In this document: one piece after another, positions 62,380 through 64,000 of the stretch | How the letters are laid out: each line of letters opens with the position of its first letter | How positions within the stretch are numbered: position 1 is the first letter of the stretch | NCBI GenBank assembly: GCA_902633585.1 | Contig: CACPGZ010000001.1 | Coordinates: 62,001 to 126,000 of the forward strand | Reading direction: 5' to 3' | Source: an uncultured Pelagibacteraceae bacterium | GTDB lineage: Bacteria > Pseudomonadota > Alphaproteobacteria > Pelagibacterales > Pelagibacteraceae | DNA: 64,000 nt | Translations under genes and position numbers: made by a program | The notes under the pieces: generated by a model | Told to the model about the DNA's origin: nothing | Databases searched by the model: none | What the model saw: only the letters and a program-made list of their open reading frames with translations

Positions 62380-63339
62380 TTATTTTTTTGCAAATAAATT
62401 TGTCAATTCATATACTATAGTTGCAGCAGCAAGAGAAGTAACTTCAGCATGATCATATGCTGGAGAAACTTCAACTACATCGGCAGACACTAAATTTAAT
62501 CCTGACAAGCCTCTTAGAACATTAACCATTTCTCTTGAGGTCATTCCAGCAATTTCTGGAGTACCTGTGCCAGGTGCAAAAGCAGGATCCAATACATCAA
62601 TATCTATAGACAAGTATAAAGGATTATTTCCTACCCTTTTTTTAATTCTTTCAGAAATTTTGTCTGTACCCTGCGTTTGGAATTCATCACAATGAATTAT
62701 TTTAAATCCAAAACTTTCGTCATTTTTTAAATCCTCTCTGCTATATAATGGACCTCTTATACCTATATGCATAGAGGCATCATCTAAAAATAAATTTTCC
62801 TCTCTCGCTCTTCTAAAGGGTGTGCCATGAGTATAAGGTGCGCCAAAATATGTATCCCAAGTATCCAGATGAGCATCAAAATGAACTAAAGCCACCGGAC
62901 CATTGTTAATTTTGTTTACAGCCTTTAACAATGGAAATGCAATTGTGTGGTCACCACCTAAACTTATAATGCCTCCAACTTTATTTAGTAATTCCTCGGC
63001 TCCTGTTTCAATCTGTTTGATTGCTTCTTCTATATTAAAAGGATTGCAAGTAATATCCCCTGCATCAGCAACTTGTTGTACTTTAAAAGGTTCAACATCA
63101 TAATTAGGATGATAATTTGTTCTTAAGTGTCGTGAGGCTTGTCTAATACTCTGAGGTCCAAATCTTGCACCTGGTCTATAACTTGTGCCCGCATCAAATG
63201 GAATACCAACAATTGCAACATCACAACTTTCAACGTCTCTTAACTCAGGTAATCTTGCAAAGGTTGAGGGTCCAGCAAATCTGGGTACTTTTGTACCACT
63301 TACAGGTTGGATTGGATCTTTATTTCCCTTTTTTTTCAC
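62380..63339 (-). CDS. speB: agmatinase/ureohydrolase family protein
   Basis: 319 residues. Binuclear Mn ligands are His131 (GGDHT), Asp155, His157 and Asp159 (HFDAHLD), Asp246 and Asp248 (SIDIDVLDP). The opening RFAGPSTFARLPEL and YRPGARFGP fit agmatinase, though guanidinobutyrase or guanidine hydrolase members look alike. It releases urea from a guanidino compound. The aldehyde dehydrogenase gene follows; no start alternative is close. Confidence 0.85.
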   Translation of the reverse strand: MKKKGNKDPIQPVSGTKVPRFAGPSTFARLPELRDVESCDVAIVGIPFDAGTSYRPGARFGPQSIRQASRHLRTNYHPNYDVEPFKVQQVADAGDITCNPFNIEEAIKQIETGAEELLNKVGGIISLGGDHTIAFPLLKAVNKINNGPVALVHFDAHLDTWDTYFGAPYTHGTPFRRAREENLFLDDASMHIGIRGPLYSREDLKNDESFGFKIIHCDEFQTQGTDKISERIKKRVGNNPLYLSIDIDVLDPAFAPGTGTPEIAGMTSREMVNVLRGLSGLNLVSADVVEVSPAYDHAEVTSLAAATIVYELTNLFAKK

Positions 63340-63380
63340 AGTAAAACTGTATCACATTCATCTAAATTGGAATATCTTCT

Positions 63381-64000
63381 ATGTGTAAATTTATGAGATT
63401 AATTATATTGATTATACTTTCTTCATTTATTTCTTCTCAAATCTACGCAGATACAATTTACAATCTAATTAAAATTCCAAATTTAGAAATTTATGACATC
63501 AAAACTCCAAATAAGCTAAGGTACTTTTATGCCAAAAGACCTTTCACATTAGGGATCGATAATAATATTAACTGTTACAATTCAAAAAAAGAAATAATTG
63601 ATGAAAAATACAAGATAATTCAAAAAAATCTAAACAGGTATAGTCAAAATTTTTTAAAAAAAATAAATCTTAAATATATTGTTTTATGTGAGGATTTATC
63701 AATTTCAAACACAAATACTGCTGGGATACCAGATCATCTCATGAAAACTCTTATATTAGATATCAAGTTTAATGAGAAATATTTTGAACGTGTAATTCAC
63801 CACGAAGTTTTTCATATTATAAACGATACTTTTAAAGAATTTTTTAATGAGGAAGTTTGGTCAAATTTTAATGTGAATGAATTTAAATATGCTGAATGTT
63901 CCACTTGTACTGATAAGCTTGGTCTAGATACATACATAAATACTAAAGGTTTTTTTTCTGAATATTCACAATCTACTGCATCAGAGGATATGGCTGAGGT
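63381..64000 (+). CDS. putative secreted zinc metallopeptidase (3' end outside window)
   Basis: An open frame from ATG 63381 (alternative ATG 63393) runs off the window end. Signal peptide LIILIILSSFISSQIYA is followed by a mature protein with the zincin motif HHEVFH near residue 137, and a Ser-Glu-Asp-Met-Ala-Glu stretch at the end of the visible part which could supply the third ligand. This matches a bacterial family of putative zinc metallopeptidases of unknown substrate. Its start codon is 41 bases from the divergent agmatinase gene. Confidence 0.72.
   Translation, partial: MCKFMRLIILIILSSFISSQIYADTIYNLIKIPNLEIYDIKTPNKLRYFYAKRPFTLGIDNNINCYNSKKEIIDEKYKIIQKNLNRYSQNFLKKINLKYIVLCEDLSISNTNTAGIPDHLMKTLILDIKFNEKYFERVIHHEVFHIINDTFKEFFNEEVWSNFNVNEFKYAECSTCTDKLGLDTYINTKGFFSEYSQSTASEDMAE

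Overview
The window is AT-rich, gene-dense, chromosomal DNA that looks like the SAR11 clade (Candidatus Pelagibacter, Alphaproteobacteria). The basis is low GC with strong A/T codon bias, spacers of a few bases, many 1-20 base gene overlaps, and a characteristic gene set: a TPP-riboswitch-controlled sodium symporter of the ThiV type, dimethylglycine dehydrogenase with ETF and ETF-quinone oxidoreductase, methanethiol oxidase, formate-THF ligase, isocitrate lyase, an Fe(III) ABC transporter and a branched-chain-type amino acid ABC transporter. I saw no rRNA, tRNA, insertion sequence, prophage or CRISPR array. Assignment rests on recognition of proteins, not on a search.

Layout. 1-5.9 kb: end of an FtsX-type permease, a GNAT-like protein, and a RamB/ScfR-type regulator divergent from a 53-residue protein and isocitrate lyase (aceA), with an array of TTTGTAAAT operators between them. 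5.9-9.7 kb: an ABC-2 exporter, the ThiV-like symporter with its TPP riboswitch, and two small unknown proteins. 9.65-10.0 kb: the only gene-free stretch over 300 bases, packed with inverted repeats. 10.0-13.2 kb: a class II cytochrome c and cytochrome b561 diverging with no gap, a methyltransferase, a DUF4396 protein, an ETHE1-like persulfide dioxygenase and a periplasmic thioredoxin. 13.2-18.3 kb: AzlCD and an iron(III) ABC transporter with a Fur-type box. 18.3-22.5 kb: a LysR regulator, an AcuI-like reductase, folE, hisI, a 2-oxoglutarate oxygenase-like protein and DUF2237.

22.5-34.8 kb is the most interesting part. On the minus strand a tight run encodes a small kinase, a small nucleotidyltransferase, an ECHDC3-like crotonase, methanethiol oxidase, a ferredoxin/CoA-binding fusion, a DUF4864-like protein, dimethylglycine dehydrogenase, EtfB, EtfA and ETF-QO. 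Divergent from it are a short MTHFR-like protein and a GcvT/DmdA-family methyltransferase. Together they look like a locus for oxidising methyl groups of osmolytes and C1-sulfur compounds and feeding electrons to quinone.

34.8-43.3 kb: small membrane proteins, purEK, a GNAT protein, a cold-shock protein, aspartate racemase, a DMT exporter, formate-THF ligase and a class I amidotransferase. 43.4-48.6 kb: a five-gene amino acid ABC transporter with a strong hairpin after the binding-protein gene. 48.6-64 kb: gpsA-like, DpaL-like lyase and photolyase genes. A minus-strand operon csaA-lysE-acnA-yfgM-bamB-cupin-zapE-yjbQ follows. Last come argE, an aldehyde dehydrogenase, an agmatinase-family enzyme and the start of a zinc metallopeptidase cut by the window end.
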